Source: Nitrosomonas sp. (GTDB lineage: Bacteria > Pseudomonadota > Gammaproteobacteria > Burkholderiales > Nitrosomonadaceae). From it: a stretch of 64,000 nucleotides of DNA. Positions within the stretch are counted from its first letter, which is position 1; every line of letters begins with the position of its first letter. The stretch covers positions 124,001 through 188,000 of the forward strand of contig JAMXAG010000001.1 in NCBI GenBank assembly GCA_024281675.1, read 5' to 3'. Below are positions 45,761 through 53,660 of this stretch, piece after piece. The notes under the pieces were generated by a model. It did not search any database, was not told the DNA's origin, and saw only the letters and a program-made list of their open reading frames with translations. Both the position numbers and the translations under genes were made by a program.

Positions 45761-47581
45761 TTGAGTTCGACAATAACCAAGTTGAACGCTCCGCTAACGC
45801 AAGCGTTTGATTTTCAGCCTTCAAGCGAATTACAAATAACACCCACACTCAATACGCTGACTCAAAGATTGGCGGGTTTTGATACATTAACGAGTGCGTT
45901 GGAGTATGCGGCAAAAGGAATTACAGGCTATAATTTTTACGATGCTAAAGGGAGCTTGCGCTCAGTTCTACCTTACAGTGTATTAAGGGAAAACGCACGG
46001 GTTTTGGCAAAACGTCTATTTGGTTTGAATTTGCTCCGCGGCGAACGAGTGGCAATTATTGCCGATACTTCACCTGAGTTTATTGAGTTGTTTTTTGCAT
46101 GTCGCTATGCTGGTTTAATTCCATTTGCGATGCCTGTTCCAGTTAATCTTGGCAGTCACGCGATATATGTTCAACAACTTAGGGGTATGCTTGAAAGCGG
46201 CCAAGCCAGTATAGCTCTGGCGAATATCGATTATGTGGGTTTCTTGAAAGAAGCGGCCGAGCATGTCGAAAGCTTGCAGTGGGTGGGTACTCCAGCAGAA
46301 CTAGGTGAGTTCCCTATTAAAGATGTTGGTTTTCAAGATAACCATCCGAGTGAAACTGCATATTTGCAATTTACCTCTGGAAGCACGCGTGCATCACGTG
46401 GAGTGGTGATCACTGAGCGAGCTTTGATGTGTAATTTACAGGGGATTGTTCGAAATGGCTTGGAAATAAAACCAAATGATCGTTCTGCATCTTGGTTGCC
46501 GTTTTATCATGATATGGGGTTGGTTGGGTTGGTTCTGGCGCCGATGGTAACACAGATATCAGTGGATTATTTGGCTACTAGAGATTTTGCTATACGACCG
46601 CTGCAGTGGTTGAAGATTATCAGCCGTAATCGCTGTACGGTTGCATTCAGTCAGCCTTTTGGTCTTAAACTGTGTGCGATGCGGGTAAGAGATTCCGATT
46701 TGAAAGACCTAGATCTTAGTTGTTGGAGGGCGGCGGGAATTGGTGCGGAAATGATTAAGCCTGATATCCTTAGAAATTTTGCTGAAAGGTTCGCATCGGC
46801 TGGATTCAGTGAACGTGCATTTTTACCTTGCTATGGTTTGGCTGAATCTACACTCGCTGTGACTTTTTCGAAAATTAATGAGGGTTGTAAAAGCATACAA
46901 ATAGACAGTAAGGCTCTGATCGATAGAAAGATTGCTATTCGAATACAAGCAGAAGGGCGTAAGCAAAGTGAGTTTGTAAATTGTGGTCGCCCATTGCCAG
47001 GCCATATCGTACAAATAGTCAATGAAGCGGGTGAGCAAGTACCTGAAATGATGGTTGGTAGTGTTCTGGTATATGGTGATAGCGTAATGACGGGTTATTT
47101 CAATAACGCTGAAGAAACCAACAAAGCGTTGAAGCCTGGTAATTGGTTAGATACCGGCGATATAGGCTTTCTTTTTGAAGGCGATTTATATATCACTGGC
47201 CGACGTACAGACGTTATTATCGTTAATGGCCGCAATATACGTGCTCAAGATATTGAGGAGCTCGCGGAGCAGCAACCGGAAGTGAGATCTCGAGAGGCGT
47301 CAGCATTTGGTGTCAGTGATGAGGATGGAGCAACGACGATCGTATTGGTAATTGAATGTAGGCTTTCTGCAATTGCTGAACGTCAATCATTGACAACCCG
47401 TTTGCAGCAATTAGTTTACATGGCATTTGGGGTAAATTGCGTAGTAGAACTAGTGCCTCCTCATACTTTACCGAGAACATCATCAGGAAAACTATCTCGT
47501 TTCGCGGCGAGGCAAGGTTATATTCAAAGAACGAACTTGGATGGTCAACAGTTATCTGCTGTGGAATCTGGGGATAGATAA
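45761..47581 (+). CDS. Fatty acyl-AMP ligase / acyl-ACP synthetase
   Basis: 606 residues of the ANL adenylating superfamily. The phosphate-binding loop is LQFTSGSTRASRGVVITE (about 203-220); PCYGLAEST (about 360) and WLDTGDIGF (about 465) are the A5 and A7 motifs. The overall pattern (WLPFYHDMGLVG, TVAFSQPFGLKL) is that of fatty-acyl-AMP ligases, which pass acyl-adenylate to an acyl carrier protein rather than to CoA. The TTG start at 45761 has GAGGGGA upstream. It is the first gene of an operon with an SDR, an ACP and an SPT-like enzyme; the ACP at 48528 is its likely acceptor. Confidence 0.87.
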   Translation: MSSTITKLNAPLTQAFDFQPSSELQITPTLNTLTQRLAGFDTLTSALEYAAKGITGYNFYDAKGSLRSVLPYSVLRENARVLAKRLFGLNLLRGERVAIIADTSPEFIELFFACRYAGLIPFAMPVPVNLGSHAIYVQQLRGMLESGQASIALANIDYVGFLKEAAEHVESLQWVGTPAELGEFPIKDVGFQDNHPSETAYLQFTSGSTRASRGVVITERALMCNLQGIVRNGLEIKPNDRSASWLPFYHDMGLVGLVLAPMVTQISVDYLATRDFAIRPLQWLKIISRNRCTVAFSQPFGLKLCAMRVRDSDLKDLDLSCWRAAGIGAEMIKPDILRNFAERFASAGFSERAFLPCYGLAESTLAVTFSKINEGCKSIQIDSKALIDRKIAIRIQAEGRKQSEFVNCGRPLPGHIVQIVNEAGEQVPEMMVGSVLVYGDSVMTGYFNNAEETNKALKPGNWLDTGDIGFLFEGDLYITGRRTDVIIVNGRNIRAQDIEELAEQQPEVRSREASAFGVSDEDGATTIVLVIECRLSAIAERQSLTTRLQQLVYMAFGVNCVVELVPPHTLPRTSSGKLSRFAARQGYIQRTNLDGQQLSAVESGDR

Positions 47582-47587
47582 GGAAAA

Positions 47588-48499
47588 ATGTTGAAACTTG
47601 TAGCTGTAACGGGAGCTACAGGTTTCATCGGCAAGAACCTAACAGAAAGACTCATTGAGAATGGTTATAAAGTTCGTGCGCTTGGACGAAAATATCAACC
47701 TAGTAATGAGTTAATCCAATGGATTCAGGGTGATTTAGGTAATTCTACAGCGCTAAATTACTTGGTTCGTGATGTATCAGCTGTTATTCATTGTGCTGCA
47801 ACTGTTAGAGGCGGTTCATTCAAGCAGTTTGCGGATGTCAATATTCAGGGTACGCAAAATCTTCTGGAAGCAATCGTTCAACAATCTCAATCTCCACGTT
47901 TTTTGCATATCTCATCTTTAGCTGCGAGACAACCGGAGCTATCCTGGTATGCGCAGAGTAAATATTTGTCAGAACAGGTTTTGTATCAATATTCTGATCG
48001 ACTGAATTGGGCAGTATTTCGTCCTACCGCTGTATATGGTCCCGGTGATAAAGAATTAAAACCACTATTTAAATCAATGCGGCGCGGTCTGCTTCCCGTA
48101 GTGGGGAGAATACATAATCGATTCGGGTTGCTGCATGTGAAAGATTTAATAGCGGCTATACTATGCTGGCTATCTTCAGAGAAACCCATAGGCGGGATAT
48201 TTGAACTCGATGATGGTACTCCTGGTGGGTATAATTACCAAAGCTTATCGGATTTAGTGCAGCATGAATGGAAGCGACCCATTCGATGTGTTTTGATACC
48301 TAACTCATTGATTCGTGGTGTATCTTTTTTAAATCTGGCCTTATCCAAGCTGTTGCAGTATTCTCCTATGCTGACGCCGGGTAAGGTGAATGAATTGCAG
48401 CATACTGATTGGGTGTGTGATAACGCACCCATACAACATGTTCTTCCAGAATGGAAACCTCGTATTCGTTTACAAGATTCATTATCTGAAGTAATCTAA
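47588..48499 (+). CDS. NAD-dependent epimerase/dehydratase-family reductase (possible ceramide reductase type)
   Basis: 303 residues, extended SDR family. The Rossmann loop is TGATGFIGKN (about 8-17); the active-site set is Ser in HISSLAAR and YAQSK (about 122-126). RPTAVYGPGD follows as in epimerases. It starts six bases after the acyl-ligase stop. Beside an SPT-like gene the likely job is reduction of a 3-keto long-chain base or ceramide, as proposed for CerR in Caulobacter. The assignment rests on context. Confidence 0.82.
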   Translation: MLKLVAVTGATGFIGKNLTERLIENGYKVRALGRKYQPSNELIQWIQGDLGNSTALNYLVRDVSAVIHCAATVRGGSFKQFADVNIQGTQNLLEAIVQQSQSPRFLHISSLAARQPELSWYAQSKYLSEQVLYQYSDRLNWAVFRPTAVYGPGDKELKPLFKSMRRGLLPVVGRIHNRFGLLHVKDLIAAILCWLSSEKPIGGIFELDDGTPGGYNYQSLSDLVQHEWKRPIRCVLIPNSLIRGVSFLNLALSKLLQYSPMLTPGKVNELQHTDWVCDNAPIQHVLPEWKPRIRLQDSLSEVI

Positions 48500-48527
48500 A
48501 TAAAATCCAAAATTCTAGAAATAATGT

Positions 48528-48785
48528 ATGAGTCAAACAGATTACGACCAGATCGTTCAATTACTTTGTGATCGCTTAGCCGATTTGTCTAAAACACCAG
48601 AAGAGAGTATTTCGCCTGAAACAAATCTCATCACGCAATTATCCATTGATTCTATTAAGTTACTGGGTTTGATTATGGAAATTGAGGATGCCTTTGATAT
48701 TTCAATTCCTATTAATGCGCTTACGGATATACAAACAGTCCATGAATTGGCCGAATTGGTTCATAAAATTAAATCCGCATCATAA
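48528..48785 (+). CDS. Acyl carrier protein
   Basis: 85 residues, acidic and helical, with the phosphopantetheine attachment Ser42 in LSIDSIKLLGLIMEIED. It is not the housekeeping AcpP (no fab genes near). Its stop overlaps the ATG of the SPT-like gene (TAATG at 48783-48787), so the two are translationally coupled. Probable acyl donor for SPT, loaded by the acyl-AMP ligase at 45761. Confidence 0.9.
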   Translation: MSQTDYDQIVQLLCDRLADLSKTPEESISPETNLITQLSIDSIKLLGLIMEIEDAFDISIPINALTDIQTVHELAELVHKIKSAS

Positions 48786-49972
48786 TGAATTTACTTGAAA
48801 AATTAGACGCTGCGGCTGCGGCACGAAAATCTTTATTGCCTGATGGTATAGGTGCCTTTGGTATACCAATTGAGGAAGTGTACTCTGCTACTGAGGCTCG
48901 TATTGGTGATCGGCGAGTATTATTGTTAGGTACCAATAATTATCTTGGACTCACGTTTGCACCGGAATGTATTCAAGCAGCGCATGAAGCCCTTGATAAA
49001 GAGGGTACTGGGACAACGGGCTCCCGGATGGCGAATGGAAGCTATTTTGGTCATCGAGCCTTGGAAAGGGAATTTGCTGATTTTTATCAATGCAGCGGAG
49101 GAATCGTATTTACTACCGGCTACCAAGCTAACCTAGGTACAATTTCGGGTTTGGTTGGACCGGGTGATACAGTACTAATTGATGGCGATTCTCATGCGAG
49201 TATTTACGATGGGTGCATACTCAGTGGCGCGGACATTGTCCGCTTTCGACACAATGACGTTGCCGATATGGAAAAGCGACTACGTAGATTAGGAGAACGT
49301 GTAGAGACAACATTGATTATTGCCGAAGGCATTTATAGCATGCTGGGTGATCAGGCGCCTCTGGCTGAGATTATTGAATTGAAAAACAAATACCGTTGTA
49401 TTTTACTCCTTGATGAAGCCCATTCGCTGGGTGTGCTCGGAGAAACAGGCCAAGGTTTGGTAGAGAAAACGGGATTACTTAAAGCAGTGGATTTTATTAC
49501 GGGTACTTTTAGTAAAAGCCTATGCAGCATCGGTGGTTTTTGTGTCAGTAATCATCCCCAACTTGAACAATTACGGTACGTGAGTCATCCTTATATTTTT
49601 ACCGCATCACCCTCACCAGCAACCATTGCTTCAACGCGAGCAGCTTTGGAATTGTTACGTAAAGGTAGTCATTTGCGTACGCAGTTATGGAAAAATTGCA
49701 CGCAGCTTTATACGCAGCTCAAAGAGACGGGTTATCAATTAGGGCCAGATCCTGGACCAGTGATTGCTGCTATCTTGGATACGCCGCAACAAGCTTTACT
49801 CATGTGGAGAAGCTTGTTGGAACATAACATTTATGTGAATCTCATCTTGCCTCCGGCAGCTCCTGAAGGGAAATCGCTGGTACGCTGCAGTGTTAATGCT
49901 GCACATACTTCGGAGCAAATAAAGTATGTAGGTGATACGTTTGCAAAACTATACAATTTGGTGAAGTCGTAA
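48785..49972 (+). CDS. spt: Serine palmitoyltransferase-like alpha-oxoamine synthase
   Basis: 395 residues, fold type I PLP enzyme. PLP-binding residues are in place: His137 (DGDSHASIYDGC), Asp210 and His213 (LLDEAHS), Lys244 (GTFSKSL). Many stretches resemble Sphingomonas SPT as I recall it: GTNGSRM-like GTTGSRMANG, IVRFRHN, YSMLGD, GGFCVSNHP, PYIFTAS and a C-terminal VNLILPPAAPEGKSLVRCS. It is thus closer to SPT than to BioF or Kbl. SPT joins serine with an acyl thioester to form 3-ketosphinganine. The adjacent ACP suggests an acyl-ACP donor. Confidence 0.86.
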   Translation: MNLLEKLDAAAAARKSLLPDGIGAFGIPIEEVYSATEARIGDRRVLLLGTNNYLGLTFAPECIQAAHEALDKEGTGTTGSRMANGSYFGHRALEREFADFYQCSGGIVFTTGYQANLGTISGLVGPGDTVLIDGDSHASIYDGCILSGADIVRFRHNDVADMEKRLRRLGERVETTLIIAEGIYSMLGDQAPLAEIIELKNKYRCILLLDEAHSLGVLGETGQGLVEKTGLLKAVDFITGTFSKSLCSIGGFCVSNHPQLEQLRYVSHPYIFTASPSPATIASTRAALELLRKGSHLRTQLWKNCTQLYTQLKETGYQLGPDPGPVIAAILDTPQQALLMWRSLLEHNIYVNLILPPAAPEGKSLVRCSVNAAHTSEQIKYVGDTFAKLYNLVKS

Positions 49973-50057
49973 TTTCTGAGGCTTCATGAGAATGGAGCTT
50001 ATCGATTCCAGCGTCAGCGAATGAATGGTTTAACGCTTAACTACACAGGGTGCTGTC

Positions 50058-50711
50058 ATGAAGATAATCCGAATGTTGATTTGTATAGCAGTTTTTCATG
50101 GTCTTTGTAATAATGCTTTTGCCACGGCAATAGTTTTTGACGGGTTGGATTGTTTTAACACTACTAACGATAGTGATTTAACAACGACAGGGCTACTCAT
50201 CCAGAGTAAATTTGAAGTAACAGAGGATCTCGGCCAAGGGATGTATCGCTTGAGCTTAACGGGCGGTATCCCAAGATTTGTCAATACGAGCGGGAGTGTT
50301 TGTATTGATCACGTGACTGCTTTAGGATATTTCGCTTCGGGAAGTTTGGATTTTACTATTCCGCCGCAACCACTCGAATCGCTGGATGCCACCGGTTACT
50401 TTAATGGACATGAGTTGATCATCTTGGTTAATTCGATTGTGACGGATTTTAGTGCAGGTAGAGATGCGTTTACTTCATTTCATACCAGCAGAATACAGAC
50501 GATCTCCAATATGCTGATTTTTGACTACAATCCTCAACAATCTTTTTTTTCCCTGAAAAGGCTTATTCGTAACAAAAGTCAGACACAAACCAGTGGTTTT
50601 GCAAATACACTGCCATTTCACGAAACACTATTCCCCTCTACCAACGGTATTGGGCCAGACAGGCCGCAGGTATTGATTCCCTTATCTCCCATTAATTATC
50701 TATTAAGGTGA
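50058..50711 (+). CDS. Exported protein of unknown function
   Basis: 217 residues. The signal peptide (MKIIRMLICIAVFHGLCNNAFA) is followed by a beta-rich domain with two cysteines (about residues 32 and 82). The end lacks a PEP-CTERM, LPXTG or membrane anchor. It follows the SPT-like gene by 85 bases on the same strand with no terminator between, so co-transcription is possible. I do not recognise the family. Confidence 0.6.
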   Translation: MKIIRMLICIAVFHGLCNNAFATAIVFDGLDCFNTTNDSDLTTTGLLIQSKFEVTEDLGQGMYRLSLTGGIPRFVNTSGSVCIDHVTALGYFASGSLDFTIPPQPLESLDATGYFNGHELIILVNSIVTDFSAGRDAFTSFHTSRIQTISNMLIFDYNPQQSFFSLKRLIRNKSQTQTSGFANTLPFHETLFPSTNGIGPDRPQVLIPLSPINYLLR

Positions 50712-50767
50712 GTAAGCATTGGGAAGCGTTAGGAAGCGTATTGTTCCGGAACTTGCGTAGACTTCTC

Positions 50768-52043
50768 AAGACCTCTGCACAACCGCGAGAATTTAGCTGT
50801 AGTGACAGAGAAAAATATCCAACTGACAGTTATTGCACGTCATTTTGGTAGAAAGTGAAGTTTTTTTCCTTTTTTAGGGGAATTTTCCCCCTTATGCAAC
50901 ATTTGGACGGATTGCTCTCCTTAATGGTTGGTCTACGAAGATTTTGTTGGCTGCTTTTTTCAGGTTCATGCAGATACTTTTCAGTATGACTTGGGCGTTG
51001 ACTTTTACCGTACCGAAGTAGCTGGCGCGCCCCATTCTGAATAAGCGTTTGATTGTGCCAAAACACTGTTCGACAATATAACGTTTTTTGCTGATCAATT
51101 GATTCGCCAGCTTCTGGCGTGCCGAGAGTGGTTTGTTCTTGTACGCACGATGCATGATTGCGCTCTTGATCTTTTGCTTTCTTAGAAACTGCCGATTGGC
51201 ATTGCTGGCAGATCCCTTGTCAGCATATACCCGATTCGCCTCGATATGCGCACCATCGATAGCTGCTTCGAAATGCATCATTTCACTCTGGTTGGCAGGA
51301 GTAGTGTGAACCCCGCGCACATAGCCGTCTTGTGCGTCCACCACCAGGTAACTGCGGTAGCCAAACTGCGACTTCTTGCCTTTCTTTAGCCAAGTCGCAT
51401 CCGGATCCGCACTTTGTTCTTCGGTACAGCTGATTCCAGGCTGACTGCCATCTTCAAACTGAACAGCCTTACCTTCGGTATCTACCTCAAGTAGGATGGT
51501 CTTTCTAGGGCGTGCCGCTGACTCAATCAGCGTGGCATCAATGACCGCTCCTGTCGCACCCTTGATCATCAATCCGTGTGATTGAAGCTGCTCATTAATA
51601 GAACCTAGCAAACCATCTAGTCGGTCGTTGATTACCAGACGGTTACGGAACCGGCACAAAGTGGTTTCGTCCGGTATCGCATCCGACAAGGACAGCCCGC
51701 AAAATTGTAGAAAATCAATCCGTACACACAGCGCTTGCTCCAACGCAGCATCCGATAAACTATGCCACTGACCCAGCAGGATCGCTTTGAACATCAACAA
51801 CACATCAAACGGTTCCTGTCCTCCACCATGCGATAACTCGCGCTTGTATAAAACCGTAAGCTTCGGACGTAACTCCTCCCACTCAATCAGCGCATCAATC
51901 TTCATCAGAACATTATCTCGCTTCAATCGCTCTGCCAATTCCAGTGCTCCAAAACTCATCTGCATCTTTTGCTCCAATTCTCTTTTAACTACCTCTATTT
52001 TAGTTGGTTATTGCAATAGCAGGCGAGGTTGTGCAGGAGTCTT
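50768..52043 (-). mobile_element. IS5-family insertion sequence, intact copy
   Basis: 1276 bp with ends AAGACCTCTGCACAACCGCG and, inward from the other side, AAGACTCCTGCACAACCTCG. It is flanked by exact 5-bp direct repeats TTCTC (50763-50767 and 52044-52048). It contains one transposase gene on the minus strand. The decayed relative is at 11889-13154, and a lone end at 32479-32496. Confidence 0.95.
50892..51965 (-). CDS. IS5-family transposase
   Basis: About 357 residues, complete. Start ATG 51965 (MQMSFGALELAERLKRDNVL) has GGAG six bases upstream. An N-terminal DUF772-type helical domain (LLMFKAILLGQWHSLSD) precedes the DDE core: Asp in GAVIDATLIE, Asp in VYADKGSAS, Glu in YIVEQCFGTIKR. The frame is uninterrupted, so the element may still be mobile. 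Confidence 0.95.
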   Translation of the reverse strand: MQMSFGALELAERLKRDNVLMKIDALIEWEELRPKLTVLYKRELSHGGGQEPFDVLLMFKAILLGQWHSLSDAALEQALCVRIDFLQFCGLSLSDAIPDETTLCRFRNRLVINDRLDGLLGSINEQLQSHGLMIKGATGAVIDATLIESAARPRKTILLEVDTEGKAVQFEDGSQPGISCTEEQSADPDATWLKKGKKSQFGYRSYLVVDAQDGYVRGVHTTPANQSEMMHFEAAIDGAHIEANRVYADKGSASNANRQFLRKQKIKSAIMHRAYKNKPLSARQKLANQLISKKRYIVEQCFGTIKRLFRMGRASYFGTVKVNAQVILKSICMNLKKAANKIFVDQPLRRAIRPNVA

Positions 52044-52128
52044 TTCTCGATAATCCATGCCGCTCGACCACAGAAATTCGATGGTAGCATCTTTTGAATT
52101 TGATACCTCAGGTTGTTGTAGCGTAATC

Positions 52129-53064
52129 TCAGGGAATTGGGCTCCGGTTTTGTAATTTCGCCATTACGGTTGATTTTGTTAGGTGTGGCGCAAACATTTC
52201 TATAAAATCAAAGATGTAGCTGCGGATATAGCTATTGCGATTGATACCGATACGTGTAGTGCTCGATTCAAATAAATGACTGGCATCAATCGATCTTAGA
52301 TTGCTATCACGCTTGTGGTCAAACGCCATGTTGGCGAGTATGCCGATGCCTAATCCCAGTTCCACATAGGTTTTAATGATATCCGAGTCAATCGCTGTGA
52401 GTACTATGTTAGGTTCCATGCCTTTTGTTTCAAAAGCTTGGTTAATTCTTGACCGTCCGGTAAAAGCTGAATCATAGGTAATAATGGAATACTGATTAAT
52501 GGCTTCTAAGGTGACTTTTTTGTTTTTTAAGAGTGCATGTTTAGGGAGTACTACAATGCATCGATTCCATTCGTAGCAAGGTAGCATCACAAGCTCGTGA
52601 AAGTGCTCGATTGCCTCGGTTGCGATTGCAATATCTGCTTCTCCAGAAATAACCATGGTAGAAACTTGTGTTGGGTTTCCTTGCCGAAGAGTCAGTTTGA
52701 TTTTGGGATGACGTGCGATAAAGCGTTTAATGACTACGGGTAAGACATAACGCGCTTGTGTGTGTGTCGTTGCGATTGTGAGTGTTCCATCTGTTTCGTT
52801 GTTGTATTCTTGAGCAATTCTTTTTAAATTTTCTGCCTCATGTAGCATTTCTTTGGCGGTTTTTACGATCAATTGCCCAGCTGGGGTGATTTGAATAAAG
52901 CGCTTACCGTTACGTAAGAAGATGTCGACACCGAGTTCTTGTTCGAGCAGTTGAATCTGTTTGCTGATAGCGGGTTGAGATGTGTGCAGTTTTATCGCCG
53001 CTTTGGATAGATTCATGTTTTGATTGACGGTTTCGCACAAGTATCGTAATTGCTGTAGCTTCAC
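52129..53064 (-). CDS. cysB: LysR-family transcriptional regulator CysB
   Basis: About 311 residues from the GTG at 53064 (MKLQQLRYL), preceded by GGGGGA; an ATG at 53085 would add seven residues. The HTH (NLSKAAIKLHTSQPAISKQI) and the effector domain (TTHTQARYVLPVVIKRF, ATEAIEHFHELVMLPCYEWN, TYDSAFTGRS) follow CysB closely. CysB activates sulfur assimilation genes in response to acetylserine. It is divergent from the cysI unit that it probably controls. Confidence 0.93.
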   Translation of the reverse strand: MKLQQLRYLCETVNQNMNLSKAAIKLHTSQPAISKQIQLLEQELGVDIFLRNGKRFIQITPAGQLIVKTAKEMLHEAENLKRIAQEYNNETDGTLTIATTHTQARYVLPVVIKRFIARHPKIKLTLRQGNPTQVSTMVISGEADIAIATEAIEHFHELVMLPCYEWNRCIVVLPKHALLKNKKVTLEAINQYSIITYDSAFTGRSRINQAFETKGMEPNIVLTAIDSDIIKTYVELGLGIGILANMAFDHKRDSNLRSIDASHLFESSTTRIGINRNSYIRSYIFDFIEMFAPHLTKSTVMAKLQNRSPIP

Positions 53065-53406
53065 ATTTCCCCCCGTGGTTGTCATAAATAATCGTTATAT
53101 AAATCTAACATAATATTATTTTGAATTATACCGCTCTGTTGTTATGATGCCGATCATTCCATCATGGTCGATAGTTGGCGCAGCGTTGAATATTTCTTAT
53201 TTTTGCCTCTATAGCATGGTTGACGGTTCATTGAACAAATCGGTTATCAGAGCTGTTTTTTGGTAAAATACCCGATTTGTTGCGCTTGATTGCGTTGTGA
53301 TGGAGGGATCTCTTAACATTTGCAAGCGTGAGTCAGGCAATAAAATAATTGAATATCGAAGCAAAAATGGATGAGATTCTTTTCCATAATGAAACAAGGA
53401 TGATGG
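53065..53406. promoter_or_regulatory. Divergent control region between cysB and the cysI unit
   Basis: About 340 bases holding both promoters. CysB binds degenerate sites that cannot be recognised safely by eye, so no operator is marked. No gene is supported here. Confidence 0.5.
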
Positions 53407-53637
53407 ATGAGTACAAATATTGAAAATAAGCCAAAGCAAGTGACATGGTTTAATGGTTGCGGTGGACGGATCGGAATTGTGGTAGGAGAAAAAGGCGAGT
53501 ATGCCTATATTGGCATGGCTTTGCGGCATGATGAGGATGCTGATGTCAATCATATCCTGAATTATGGTGCCAAATTCCCATTGGATGCAGCATTATTGCT
53601 GCCGGTATCTAAACGCTATACTTCAACCGGTTCATAG
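53407..53637 (+). CDS. Small conserved-looking protein preceding cysI
   Basis: 76 residues, soluble, with WFNGCGGRIGIVVGEKGEYA near the start and one cysteine. It has no signal peptide. It lies 23 bases before cysI and would be co-transcribed. I do not recognise the family; position suggests a role in sulfite/nitrite reductase expression, maturation or electron transfer, which is only an inference. Confidence 0.65.
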   Translation: MSTNIENKPKQVTWFNGCGGRIGIVVGEKGEYAYIGMALRHDEDADVNHILNYGAKFPLDAALLLPVSKRYTSTGS

Positions 53638-53660
53638 CAGCACAGGAAAAAGGAGTAAAA

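Noticed and set aside
48785-49972. Annotation as 8-amino-7-oxononanoate synthase (BioF) or glycine C-acetyltransferase (Kbl).
   Set aside because: No biotin or threonine genes are adjacent, and multiple motifs (SHASIYDGC, VRFRHN, PYIFTAS, PPA.P.G) match serine palmitoyltransferase better, with a dedicated ACP beside it.
50058-50711. Possible PEP-CTERM (exosortase) substrate because of nearby polysaccharide and acyl-ligase genes.
   Set aside because: The C-terminus has no PEP motif, membrane span or basic tail, and no exosortase gene is in the window.
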